DNA of 64,000 nucleotides from an uncultured Acidimicrobiales bacterium (GTDB lineage Bacteria; Actinomycetota; Acidimicrobiia; Acidimicrobiales; Bin134): the NCBI GenBank assembly GCA_951813325.1, contig OX638350.1:1-64000 (forward strand), written 5' to 3'. Shown here one piece after another: positions 45,633-53,790 of the stretch; the stretch's first letter is position 1, and each line of letters starts with the position of its first letter. Below the pieces are notes generated by a model. The model ran no database searches. It saw nothing but the letters and a program-made list of their open reading frames with translations, and was not told the DNA's origin. A program made the translations under genes and the position numbers.

Positions 45633-47023
45633 GCCTCCAGCCGGGTCAGAAACCCCTCGGCCCAGCGCTGGGCGGTATTGGTCCGCACGACTCGCCGCAT
45701 GGCTTTCATGGCCACTCCGGCCTCGTCATCGGAGCGGTGGACGGCGGCCTCCATAGCGGTCTTCAACCCCTCAATGTCGTGGGGGTTGATCAGCTCGGCG
45801 GTTTTCAGCTCCTGGGCCGCCCCGGTGAACTCCGACAGCACCAGCACACCGGTGTTGTCCGCTCGGCTGGCCACATACTCCTTGGCCACCAGGTTCATGC
45901 CGTCCCGCAGCGGGGTGACCAGCATCACGTCGGCCATCTGGTACATGGCCACCAACTCCTCGATGGGCTGGCTCTGGTGGAGGTAGTGGACGACCGGTCG
46001 GCCCATCACGCCGAAGTTCCCGTTCACGTCGCCCACGAGTTGCTCCACGCTGTTGCGCACCTCGGCGTAGCCGGTCACCTGCGACCGGCTGGGCTCGGCG
46101 ATCTGGACCATGATGCAGTCCTCAGCCGACAGCCGCCCCTCGCTCAAAAGCTCTTTGAAGGCCCGAAGCCGGGCGTCGATGCCCTTGGTGTAGTCCAAGC
46201 GGTCTACTCCCAACAGCACCGTGCCCGGCGAGCCCAGGGTGTGGCGAATCTCGGTTGCTCGGGCCTGGACGGCCGGATCGGCGGCCAGCCGGGCGATGCG
46301 GCCGGTGTCGATCCCGATGGGGATGGCGTCCACCCGGGTGGCCCTGCCCTCGTGGTGGATTGTCTTGCCGATGATCTTGGCCCCCGTGACCCGGGCCGCC
46401 GCCCGGCGGAAGTTGTCCGCGCCCAACTGGGTCTGCAAGCCGATCAGGTCGGCGCCCAGAAGACCGTCGATGATCGCGGCCCGCCACGGCAGCCGGATGT
46501 ACAGCTCGCGGGCTGGGAAGGGGATGTGGAGGAAGAACCCGATCCTCAGGTCGGGGCGAGCCGTCCGCAACAGGCCGGGCACCAGCAGCAAGTGGTAGTC
46601 GTGGATCCACACCGTGGCGCTGGGGGCGGCCAGGTCGGCCACGGTGGCGGCGTAGCGCTGGTTGACGGTCCGATAGGCGTCCCACCAGGTGCGGTGGTAT
46701 TCGGGGGGCACCAGGGCGTCGTGGAACAGCGGCCACAGGGTTGCGTTGGAGAAGCCCTCGTAGAACAGCTGGAGCTCCCCCTGGCTGACGCTGACCGGGT
46801 GGCACTGGAAGCCGTCCACCTCGAACGGCTCGGCCCCCGGCCCGGGGACGCCCGTCCAGCCGGCCCAAACCGCATCGGGATTGCCGGACATGACCGGCCG
46901 CAGAGCCGACACCAGCCCGCCCGGACTGGGAACCCACCGGGCGGTGTCGCCCTCCCACACCCGCCTCACCGGGAGCCGGTTGGCCGCCACCACGAAGCTC
47001 CATTTCCGGTTGACTGCGGCCAC
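45623..47023 (-). CDS. otsA: Trehalose-6-phosphate synthase
   Basis: A 466-residue GT20 enzyme joining UDP-glucose and glucose-6-phosphate. Motifs: VVAANRLPV, SPGGLVSALRP, WAGWTG, WIHDYHLLLVP, GFFLHIPFPARELY, LLGVDRLDYTKGI, VTPLRDGMNLVAKEYVA, and VLVLSEFTGAAQEL. GTG 47023 puts the usual eight to ten residues before VVAANRLPV; a TTG at 47047 is an alternative. It is first in a two-gene operon with the OtsB-GH15 fusion. Confidence 0.95.
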   Translation of the reverse strand: MAAVNRKWSFVVAANRLPVRRVWEGDTARWVPSPGGLVSALRPVMSGNPDAVWAGWTGVPGPGAEPFEVDGFQCHPVSVSQGELQLFYEGFSNATLWPLFHDALVPPEYHRTWWDAYRTVNQRYAATVADLAAPSATVWIHDYHLLLVPGLLRTARPDLRIGFFLHIPFPARELYIRLPWRAAIIDGLLGADLIGLQTQLGADNFRRAAARVTGAKIIGKTIHHEGRATRVDAIPIGIDTGRIARLAADPAVQARATEIRHTLGSPGTVLLGVDRLDYTKGIDARLRAFKELLSEGRLSAEDCIMVQIAEPSRSQVTGYAEVRNSVEQLVGDVNGNFGVMGRPVVHYLHQSQPIEELVAMYQMADVMLVTPLRDGMNLVAKEYVASRADNTGVLVLSEFTGAAQELKTAELINPHDIEGLKTAMEAAVHRSDDEAGVAMKAMRRVVRTNTAQRWAEGFLTRLEACR

Positions 47024-47082
47024 TCGGTCAAAATATCGCGCGGCCAACGGAGAGCGGCGATTGCTAGGGTGATTGTCGAGGT

Positions 47083-47133
47083 GGCCCCGGCCCGTCGGGC
47101 CGAGTCCGGTTTTCGGAGTGACGGGCCGGGGCC
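47083..47133. promoter_or_regulatory. Long GC-rich inverted repeat between otsA and the divergent binding protein gene
   Basis: Perfect 14-bp arms GGCCCCGGCCCGTC (47083-47096) and GACGGGCCGGGGCC (47120-47133) enclose 23 nt that contain a further small stem (TCCG...CGGA). It sits upstream of both genes, so it is not where a terminator is expected; a leader hairpin for otsA or a protein-binding site is possible. Confidence 0.6.
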
Positions 47134-47160
47134 GCTCTTCACGTTATCGGGCACTTCTGA

Positions 47161-47177
47161 CTATCTGATCCAGATAG
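47161..47177. promoter_or_regulatory. 17-bp palindrome upstream of solute-binding protein gene
   Basis: CTATCTG-ATC-CAGATAG is a perfect palindrome with 7-bp arms, 27 bp before the ATG at 47204. Position and symmetry suit an operator for a dimeric repressor. No regulator gene is adjacent. Confidence 0.45.
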
Positions 47178-47203
47178 GCTGTCAATCATTGAAAAGACTG
47201 GAT

Positions 47204-47974
47204 ATGCAGCACCGTTGGATGGGATGGTTGCTTCTGGGGTCGTTCGTCATTACCGCGGCGTGCTCCGACAGCGACTCGGCGGGCCTCGGCAACCTCAGCG
47301 GCCTCGAGGTGCGGGTGGGCATCGAGCAGGAGTACCTGCCGTTCCACTGGGCCGATCCCGACACCGGCGAGCGCACCGGGGCCGATCACGATCTGATCGC
47401 CGAGATTTGCCGGCGGGTGGGGTGCGTGCCCCGCTTCGTGGTCCATGAGTGGGAGACCATGATCGATTCGGTAGCTCAGGGGCGCTTCGATCTAGCCGCC
47501 AGCGGCATTGCCATCGTTGCCGAGCGGGCGGCGATCGTGGACTATTCCGAGCCCTATCTGCGAAACGCCCGGCGCATCCTGGTCCGCCGGGGCGAGAGCC
47601 GGTTCGCCGATGCCGCCGAGCTGCGAGACGGCGCCTTCATCGTGGCCGCCCAGTCAGCCACCACCAACGAGGCCAGCGCGTCGGAACTGGTCGGCGACGC
47701 TCGGGTGCGGTCGTTCGCGGAGACCGCCGATGCGGTGGCCGCGCTGGCGGTGGGCGAGGTGGACGCGGTGATCGTCAACGAGGTCGCCGGAGGCGGCTAC
47801 ATCGGCGACTACCGCCGAGAGGTGCAGCTGGTTGGCGAGGACTTGGCAGTGGACGACTTGGGGATCATCTTCCCGCCGGGCAGCGACTTGGTGGTGCCGT
47901 TCAACCAGGCCCTGCGGGCCATGAAGTCCGACGGCGCCCTCGACACCATCACCGCCCGCTACTTCGGCCGCTGA
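47204..47974 (+). CDS. Amino-acid-type ABC solute-binding lipoprotein (SBP family 3)
   Basis: A 257-residue protein. Signal peptide MGWLLLGSFVITAAC with lipobox, then the family-3 pattern: LEVRVGIEQEYLPFHWADP, GADHDLIAEICRRVGC, IDSVAQGRFDLAASGIAIV, ERAAIVDYSEPYL, and a C-terminal NQALRAMKSDGALDTITARYF. It binds small polar ligands such as amino acids. No permease or ATPase lies beside it, so it is an orphan receptor or serves a transporter elsewhere. Start ATG 47204; ATG 47216 is also possible. Confidence 0.88.
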   Translation: MQHRWMGWLLLGSFVITAACSDSDSAGLGNLSGLEVRVGIEQEYLPFHWADPDTGERTGADHDLIAEICRRVGCVPRFVVHEWETMIDSVAQGRFDLAASGIAIVAERAAIVDYSEPYLRNARRILVRRGESRFADAAELRDGAFIVAAQSATTNEASASELVGDARVRSFAETADAVAALAVGEVDAVIVNEVAGGGYIGDYRREVQLVGEDLAVDDLGIIFPPGSDLVVPFNQALRAMKSDGALDTITARYFGR

Positions 47975-48047
47975 GCTGCCGTCGGCGTGGTGGCGGGAAT
48001 CCCGGCGGCCGGCGCCCTCGAGTTGCTTGATGCTTGATGAACGCTTG

Positions 48048-49073
48048 TCAGGGGGCGCGTCGCATTCCGCTGGCCATATCGGTCGAACACACCAGGTTGT
48101 TGCACTCGAATATATCGGCTTGCACTTCGGCCATCTGATGCTGGTAGCTCTCGGAGAGGGTGAGGGCCTCGGACACTAGTACCTGTTCGATGGCGGTGCG
48201 GGCTAGCTCGGCCATGCGGAGGGCGGCGTGGGCCAGCTTCCCGGCTCGGGCCGCAGTGGGATATCTCCGGTCTTCGGGGTTGGCGATGTCGGCGAGGTAG
48301 TTGGCTGTGTTGTGGAAGTTGGGGATGCTTCCGTCGTCATTGGCGATGTCACGGAGAATCGCCTCAGCTCGGTAGCGGGTTGGTGCCTCGACGTGCTCGC
48401 TCATTTTCACCAGCCGGTGTTTTCGCAGTTCAGACTGCTTGCGCAGGTCGGCCACCGGCGTGTCTCCAGTGGCGTGGATCAGCGCCCAAAGCCCATGCTC
48501 GATGGCGTCGTGGGCCGCTCCGCACACCTGCGCGAATCGCCGGTCGGCGAGGAGTGAGCGGTCAGCGCTGCGCTGTTCTCTGTCGGAAGCGGGGATGGCC
48601 GCAGTTAGCCTGGTCAACGCGCCTCCAGCGTTCCACAGCGACCCGATGGCCTCCTCGATGTCCATGGACGGCAGCCCGATCTCCTTGTCCCAGGAGATGT
48701 CTCCCGGGCTTCGGTCGTAGACGGTGATGGCATCGGCTGCCACGAGCCTGTCGATGGTGGTGCGCATGAGCTGGGACCGGTGCCTCCACTCGACCCGGTC
48801 GGTGGGGGACACTTGGACCTCACAGCCAGCAGCTTGGGAGGCGAGTTCCTCCAGTTGGTGACGCAGCGCGAAGCGCTGGGTGTAATCGAGGTCGTTGTAG
48901 ACGGCCAGCAGGTCGATGTCGCTGCCCGGCCCCTGGTCGCCCCGGGCCACCGAGCCGAACAGCAGCACACAGTCCACGCCCGCTTCCGCCAAAGCCCGAC
49001 CAGCCTTCTCGACATCAGCCATCGTCGGGGTGTACTCGCTTTGGAACGGCGCCTTGAGAGAGATCGCGGCCAC
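48048..49073 (-). CDS. Fused MNT nucleotidyltransferase-HEPN domain protein
   Basis: A 341-residue protein. The N-terminal MNT domain has G40S41 and D52xD54 in FGSVARGDQGPGSDIDLL, the polymerase-beta superfamily signature. The C-terminal half (about 185-315) resembles HEPN: AAHDAIEHGLWALIHATG, then HRLVKMSEHVE, and a RYPTAARAGKLAHAAL end. MNT and HEPN usually form two-gene toxin-antitoxin pairs in which MNT adenylylates or neutralises a HEPN RNase; here they are one chain. Whether the HEPN part keeps RNase residues is not clear (R-x6-H in RLVKMSEH is a candidate). Start GTG 49073. Confidence 0.8.
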   Translation of the reverse strand: MAAISLKAPFQSEYTPTMADVEKAGRALAEAGVDCVLLFGSVARGDQGPGSDIDLLAVYNDLDYTQRFALRHQLEELASQAAGCEVQVSPTDRVEWRHRSQLMRTTIDRLVAADAITVYDRSPGDISWDKEIGLPSMDIEEAIGSLWNAGGALTRLTAAIPASDREQRSADRSLLADRRFAQVCGAAHDAIEHGLWALIHATGDTPVADLRKQSELRKHRLVKMSEHVEAPTRYRAEAILRDIANDDGSIPNFHNTANYLADIANPEDRRYPTAARAGKLAHAALRMAELARTAIEQVLVSEALTLSESYQHQMAEVQADIFECNNLVCSTDMASGMRRAP

Positions 49074-49278
49074 CCCCCGACGCTAAAGCCCATACCAATC
49101 AACCTCAACAGATATTTTCAATATTTTTCGTATTCATCCTGAAAGGAAAATCCGGATGTTCTTGGAGTTTCTGCTTGCCATGTCGGTCTTGGGGTTGCGG
49201 GCGGCGGGGGGCAGCCGTGAACTCGGTCTCGAACGCATGCTATGCGCCGATGGCGGGGACGTCGCTGGTCGGGTTGGG

Positions 49279-49680
49279 CTAGGCGGGCCCGGCTGTGATG
49301 ACGAGGTTGTCGCGTGTGAGGGTGATCGTGCCATCGGCATTGCGGGTGATGTCGATCTCCGAGCCGATCTCGGCGAATGAGCTGAGGTAGCGGTCACCGT
49401 AGCGGCTCCTTGCGTCGGTGGAAGTACCGCCGCCTGTGATGGCGAAACCGTTGTCGGTCCACTCGATAAGACGACTTGAGTGATTGACGCCGTCGTAGTA
49501 GCGGAACCGCTCGTTGGTGAAATCGAAGGCACCCTCGACGATGCTGTCGTCAGGGAATCCAGTCATGGACACCACCACCCATGCGGTTCCGGCGAGGTCG
49601 TTCTTGCGCAGGGCGTAGGTTCCGCAGGCCGAGGACACGAGGCCAACGACGACGAGGAGGGCGGCGAGATAGCTGCGCAT
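49279..49680 (-). CDS. Small lipoprotein, possible META/HslJ-like domain
   Basis: About 133 residues from ATG 49680. The signal peptide MRSYLAALLVVVGLVSSAC ends in a lipobox. LAGTAWVVVSMTG and the alternating beta pattern (GAFDFTNERFRYYDG, DGTITLTRDNLVI) suggest a META-type beta domain; that assignment is tentative. The longer frame from 49734 would overlap the end of the protease gene. It follows the protease 40 bp downstream and may be co-expressed. Confidence 0.65.
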   Translation of the reverse strand: MRSYLAALLVVVGLVSSACGTYALRKNDLAGTAWVVVSMTGFPDDSIVEGAFDFTNERFRYYDGVNHSSRLIEWTDNGFAITGGGTSTDARSRYGDRYLSSFAEIGSEIDITRNADGTITLTRDNLVITAGPA

Positions 49681-49720
49681 GGCCACTTGTTCCTCATAGA
49701 CGCCGCCGACCGAGCGTCGT

Positions 49721-51022
49721 TCAACTAGTGGCATAGGTCAAGTCGAGGTCTCGGAGCACATCGTCTATGGCCGTGAACGTGGCGAAGTCGGTTCCGGCCG
49801 CAGTGCAGTCGCTACTGTTGTCGCTACCGCTGTGGACGCCGTATGCGGTGAAGACCAAGAACCAAGGACCGCCGCTGTCGCCACTGCATGACTTGAGCGT
49901 GGGGCCCTCAACCTTGACCCATCGGTTGTCGCAGCCCAGCCACCAACCGCACGCGGGGTAGCTGGGGTCATGGTTGGTCTTTACGACCGTCCCGCACGAA
50001 TAGCCCGACGAAATTCCGAAATGGCAGACGTAGTCGCCGTTCATGTTGGATCGGACCTCATACCCCGCCGCGTCGCGCGTGGTTGTGGTGGAGGCGTAGA
50101 AGTCGTCCGACTCCCACTGGCTCGTTGTGTACCACGATGAGTCACCGTCGTCGCCCCAAACGGTGTCTTGATGCGTCGCGGTGTAGCTGCTCCCCGTATG
50201 GGCTGTGGTTCGGGATCGCCTATGGGTGGTGATGTCGCCGCAGTGCCCGGCGGTGAGCATTCCTCGGGTGCTCCCATCGAGCACCGCGAAGGCGCTCGTG
50301 CACTCATAGCTGTTGGAATCGTTATGTTCCCCGCCATGGATGGAGTCCGGTTGCGCGGCTGCGTCAATCGTGACAGTGAAAGGCAGACCGGTGTTCGATT
50401 CGAGGATGTCTTCGAGAGCTGCCGCGGCTTGAGGCAGAGGGAGCGATTCAATCGGCGCCGATCCCAGGGGGCCAGTCGCGCTGGTTTCGTTGAGTGGCAC
50501 CGGAGCAACATCCCCGTTGATGGCGATGACCAGGCTGTTGGACCTGATGTCGATTTCCCGATAGGCGATCCGGGCCCGCATCGAATCCGGAATAGACTCG
50601 AAGTTCGAGCGCTCCGACATGGCGGCATCGAGTTCAGCCAAGGTATGGGTGGCCCCTAGTTCGAGGAACACGTCCTTGTTGCGGCTCAGCAGTTCCATGG
50701 TCGCCGTTGTCGCTTCGTGCTCTCCAACGAGGTAGATCCACCCTCCGAACTCGGGCTCATGGACGATGCTCCGACCTGCTACACGGCCTTTCTCCGCGTC
50801 AGCGATGCCTTGAAGGACTGGCTTTAGCTCGGGGATTCGTTCGAGTCGCCGCACGGCTTCCTGGGTCGTTACGCCATAGTCGATGGCGTACTGCTCTGCA
50901 TCCAACTCAATAGCTGGCCCTGTAGGCTCCTCAATACCCGGCCCTAGAGGCTCCTTCTCGACGGTAACGGCACCGAACTGCGTGTCGGCGGATGCTGCCG
51001 CCAACCCCGCAGAACCCATCAC
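49721..51022 (-). CDS. Secreted trypsin-fold serine protease, streptogrisin-like
   Basis: A 433-residue precursor with an acidic propeptide of about 210 residues (EAVRRLERIPELKPVLQGIAD, streptogrisin-like) and an S1 protease domain. The catalytic His is H260 in TAGHCG and the Ser is S383 in SCSGDSGGP; an Asp in WESDDFY is the likely third member. Disulfide Cys pairs are plentiful in the mature part, fitting export. The signal peptide is odd: the frame opens only a few codons upstream, giving RRLVMGSAGLAAASADTQ, shorter than normal. A missing upstream portion or a non-standard start is possible. Confidence 0.82.
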   Translation of the reverse strand: MMGSAGLAAASADTQFGAVTVEKEPLGPGIEEPTGPAIELDAEQYAIDYGVTTQEAVRRLERIPELKPVLQGIADAEKGRVAGRSIVHEPEFGGWIYLVGEHEATTATMELLSRNKDVFLELGATHTLAELDAAMSERSNFESIPDSMRARIAYREIDIRSNSLVIAINGDVAPVPLNETSATGPLGSAPIESLPLPQAAAALEDILESNTGLPFTVTIDAAAQPDSIHGGEHNDSNSYECTSAFAVLDGSTRGMLTAGHCGDITTHRRSRTTAHTGSSYTATHQDTVWGDDGDSSWYTTSQWESDDFYASTTTTRDAAGYEVRSNMNGDYVCHFGISSGYSCGTVVKTNHDPSYPACGWWLGCDNRWVKVEGPTLKSCSGDSGGPWFLVFTAYGVHSGSDNSSDCTAAGTDFATFTAIDDVLRDLDLTYATS

Positions 51023-51450
51023 CAGTCGTCTGATTGGGTTCTCCCTTCAAGCATCTCACGAGCCCGTCGGCCAAACCCGCCTTCCCTACTCTAACCGCAG
51101 TGGGCCTTCGCTGTCAGGTGTGGTCTAGAAGGCGTCACCCATCTGGATTCGTGCACCGGGGGTGGCCCCTCTTCACCGTTCCCAGCCTCGGTCGGGGTCA
51201 TTTGCCGGCTCGACTATCTCCGCAGACCGAGAAGCCCATCCTGTGACGTCGTTGAGCACATCAGCGAACGCCTTGCGAACCGCGCCAGCCAGCTCAGATC
51301 CCAAGCTCAACGCGGATCAGCAGTTGATGCTTTTGTTGTAGCGGTTGCTGAACCGGGCGGCTCGGTATTGACAACTGATCTAGAAGATATGCGGGCCCTC
51401 GCTGAATACTCTCGAAATGTTGCCATCGTAGGGGTCCGGCACTGTGCCGC
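51023..51450. other. 428-bp region without an intact gene
   Basis: Lies upstream of the protease gene and downstream of the sulfatase gene. The first 220 bases show no convincing coding pattern and presumably hold the protease promoter. The rest contains the PIN-domain remnant listed separately. Confidence 0.7.
51245..51436 (+). pseudogene. PIN-domain (VapC-like) toxin C-terminal remnant
   Basis: In one frame the sequence reads DVVEHISERLANRASQLRS, then GSAVDAFVVAVAEPGGSVLT, TDLEDMRALAEYSR and NVAIVGV. This is the C-terminal half of a PIN nuclease: the Asp in AVDAFVVA and the Asp pair in TTDLEDM match the third and fourth acidic positions of VapC toxins. No N-terminal half with the first Asp, no start codon and no antitoxin gene are found, and the native stop is lost, so translation would run antisense into the sulfatase gene. 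A decayed toxin-antitoxin locus is inferred. Confidence 0.55.
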
Positions 51451-53685
51451 TCAGTCGAGAATGAGCGCTTGGTCGGGTAGTTCTCGGTCGTCGGCCAAAG
51501 TGATGCCGGCTTGGATGATTCGGCCGGTGAAGGGGAACTGGCCGGTGTAGCGGGGGCTGGGGGACGGTGCTCGGGTGAAGCCCACGCTTATGCCCACCGC
51601 GTGGATGTGGGTGTTATGGGTTTGCGGCATGGCTGCCGACCCGACTTCGACGCCGTCCACCAGCAGTCGGCCGGTGCCGGCGTAGCTGCCGGTTCGCTGG
51701 AAGGCCGCAGTTACAGTGTGCGCTCCGGCTGACAGAGGCTCAGCCGACGCGGCCACATAGTGCTCCCAGGCCATGTTGTAGTCCCACACCAGATGGCCGT
51801 CTTGGATGAACAGAGCGAACCCCGACGCCACGTCGCCGCAGGCCAGCAGGGTTCCGTCGTCGCCGTCAGCTCGCTGTAGCTCGACGGCGATCTCGTAGGA
51901 CACATTCTTGAGGTCGGGACAGCCGTCACTGGGAATGTAGGCCCCGGGGTAGTACACGAACCGGGATCGGCTGGTGATGGGCCGGGGCTTGGGCACGTGG
52001 AACCGCTCCAGGATGCGGTCGTCCAGGGGCAGCACCTGATAGTGGCGGGCCGCCTCCCACCAGCGGTCAACCAACTCGGTCAGCTTTTCGGGCTCGGTGT
52101 CGGCCAGGTCGCGGGCCTCGGAGAAGTCCTGATCCAGGTGGTACAGCTCCCAGCGGTCGTCGTCGAAGCTCTCCCCTTGGATGTGGCGGGTTACCGCCTT
52201 CCAGCCGTCGACCCACATGGCCCGGTGGCCCAGCATCTCGTAGTACTGCTCGGCCTTGGCGGTGGGGGACTCAGCGTCGGAGAAGGAGTAGACCATGCTG
52301 GTGCCCTCGATCGGCATCTGTTCCACCCCGGCCATCTCAGCGGGGGGCTCGAGGCCGATGGCCTCCAACAGCGTGGGGGCGATGTCGCTCACATGGTGGT
52401 ACTGGGTGCGCACCGCCCCGGTGTCGGAAATCCCAGCGGGCCAGGAGATGATGAGCGGATCCCGCACCCCACCGGCATGGGTGTTCTGCTTGTACCACTT
52501 CAGCGGGGTGTTGCCGGCCATGGCCCACCCCATGGGATACGCCATCCACGAGTTGGGCCCGCCGATCTCGTCGATGTCGGCCAGCTGTTGGGCCAAAGAC
52601 CGGGGCTCGAGCCCGTTGATGAAGCGCATGGCGTTCTCATGGCCCGAAGGTCCGCCCTCCTGGGTGGCCCCGTTGTCGGACAGCAGCACGAACACGGTGT
52701 TGTCGGCCTGGCCGATCTCCTGAAGCGTGGAGACGAGCCGGCCCAGATGCTCGTCGGTGTGGGTGAGCATCCCGGCGTAGGCCTGTTGCATCCGGGTGGC
52801 CAACCGCTGCTCGTCGTCGCTCAGCTCCTCCCATTCGGGCACGCCGGGATTGAATGGGGGCAGTTCGGTGTCGACTGGGATGATGCCGATGTCCTTTTGA
52901 CGGGCGAAGCGCTCCTCTCGGATAGTGCCCCAACCGGTGTCGTAGCGCCCGTTGTAGCGATCAATGTGGGACTTGGGGGCGTGGATCGGATAGTGGCCGG
53001 TGCCGAAGCACAGGTATAGGAAGAACGGTCGCTCGGGCCACGCTGAAGTCTGGGCGGTGACCATGGCGATGGCCTGGTCCACCAAGTCTTCGGTGACGTG
53101 GTAGCCGGGTCGGTCGGGGGGGTCGATGTGGTGGTTGTCGGCCACCAGGTCGGGGTTCCACTGGTTGGTGGCCCCGTCCAAGAACCCGTAGTAGCGGTCG
53201 AACCCCCGCTGGAGCGGCCACTGGTCGAATGGGCCGGCCGCGGTGGTGTCCTCGATGGGGGCCAGGTGCCACTTGCCCACCGCGAAGGTGGAGTAGCCCG
53301 CGGGGCGGAGCATCTCGGCCATGGTGGCCGCCCGGTTGGAGATGCGCCCGGTGCAGCCGGGGAAACCGGTGTCCCAGTTGCTCACCACGGCCATGCCCAC
53401 CGAATGGTGGTTGCGCCCGGTGAGAAGGCACGCCCGGGTGGGCGAGCAGATGGCAGTGGTGTGGAAGTTGTTGTAGCGCAGCCCGGCGGCGGCCAACCCG
53501 TCCATATTCGGGGTGTCGATCTCGGAGCCGTAACAGCCCAGGTCGGCGAAGCCCACGTCGTCGAGCACCACCATCACCACGTTGGGGCTGCCTTCTGGCG
53601 GGGTGACGGGGTCGGGCCACCAGGGGGTGGAGTCGGCGACGGTGTTGCCGATGGTGCCGCCGTAGGGTTGGCTGTTGGAGGTCAT
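51451..53685 (-). CDS. Arylsulfatase, formylglycine type
   Basis: A 744-residue type I sulfatase. Metal ligands are in VVLDDVGFADLG, and the active-site signature is CSPTRACLLTGRN with C80, the residue oxidised to formylglycine. Further: GKWHLAP, LSDNGATQEGG (Asp/Asn metal ligands), and WKAVTRH. The C-terminal 200 residues add a beta-rich domain, as in PAS-type arylsulfatases. No signal peptide is visible, so a cytoplasmic location is likely. No formylglycine-generating enzyme is encoded nearby. Confidence 0.92.
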   Translation of the reverse strand: MTSNSQPYGGTIGNTVADSTPWWPDPVTPPEGSPNVVMVVLDDVGFADLGCYGSEIDTPNMDGLAAAGLRYNNFHTTAICSPTRACLLTGRNHHSVGMAVVSNWDTGFPGCTGRISNRAATMAEMLRPAGYSTFAVGKWHLAPIEDTTAAGPFDQWPLQRGFDRYYGFLDGATNQWNPDLVADNHHIDPPDRPGYHVTEDLVDQAIAMVTAQTSAWPERPFFLYLCFGTGHYPIHAPKSHIDRYNGRYDTGWGTIREERFARQKDIGIIPVDTELPPFNPGVPEWEELSDDEQRLATRMQQAYAGMLTHTDEHLGRLVSTLQEIGQADNTVFVLLSDNGATQEGGPSGHENAMRFINGLEPRSLAQQLADIDEIGGPNSWMAYPMGWAMAGNTPLKWYKQNTHAGGVRDPLIISWPAGISDTGAVRTQYHHVSDIAPTLLEAIGLEPPAEMAGVEQMPIEGTSMVYSFSDAESPTAKAEQYYEMLGHRAMWVDGWKAVTRHIQGESFDDDRWELYHLDQDFSEARDLADTEPEKLTELVDRWWEAARHYQVLPLDDRILERFHVPKPRPITSRSRFVYYPGAYIPSDGCPDLKNVSYEIAVELQRADGDDGTLLACGDVASGFALFIQDGHLVWDYNMAWEHYVAASAEPLSAGAHTVTAAFQRTGSYAGTGRLLVDGVEVGSAAMPQTHNTHIHAVGISVGFTRAPSPSPRYTGQFPFTGRIIQAGITLADDRELPDQALILD

Positions 53686-53790
53686 GCGGTGTTGCTAGCA
53701 CATCGGCTTATCGAGCACAGAAGCGGTTCAGGCGGCCATTAGGCTTCGGGTCCGTGGCCGGCTCAATTTTCAGCGTTTTCGAAACTGGTC

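Noticed and set aside
49134..49278. Short open frames between the lipoprotein and MNT-HEPN genes.
   Set aside because: They are low-complexity, have no start signals and continue frames antisense to the lipoprotein gene.
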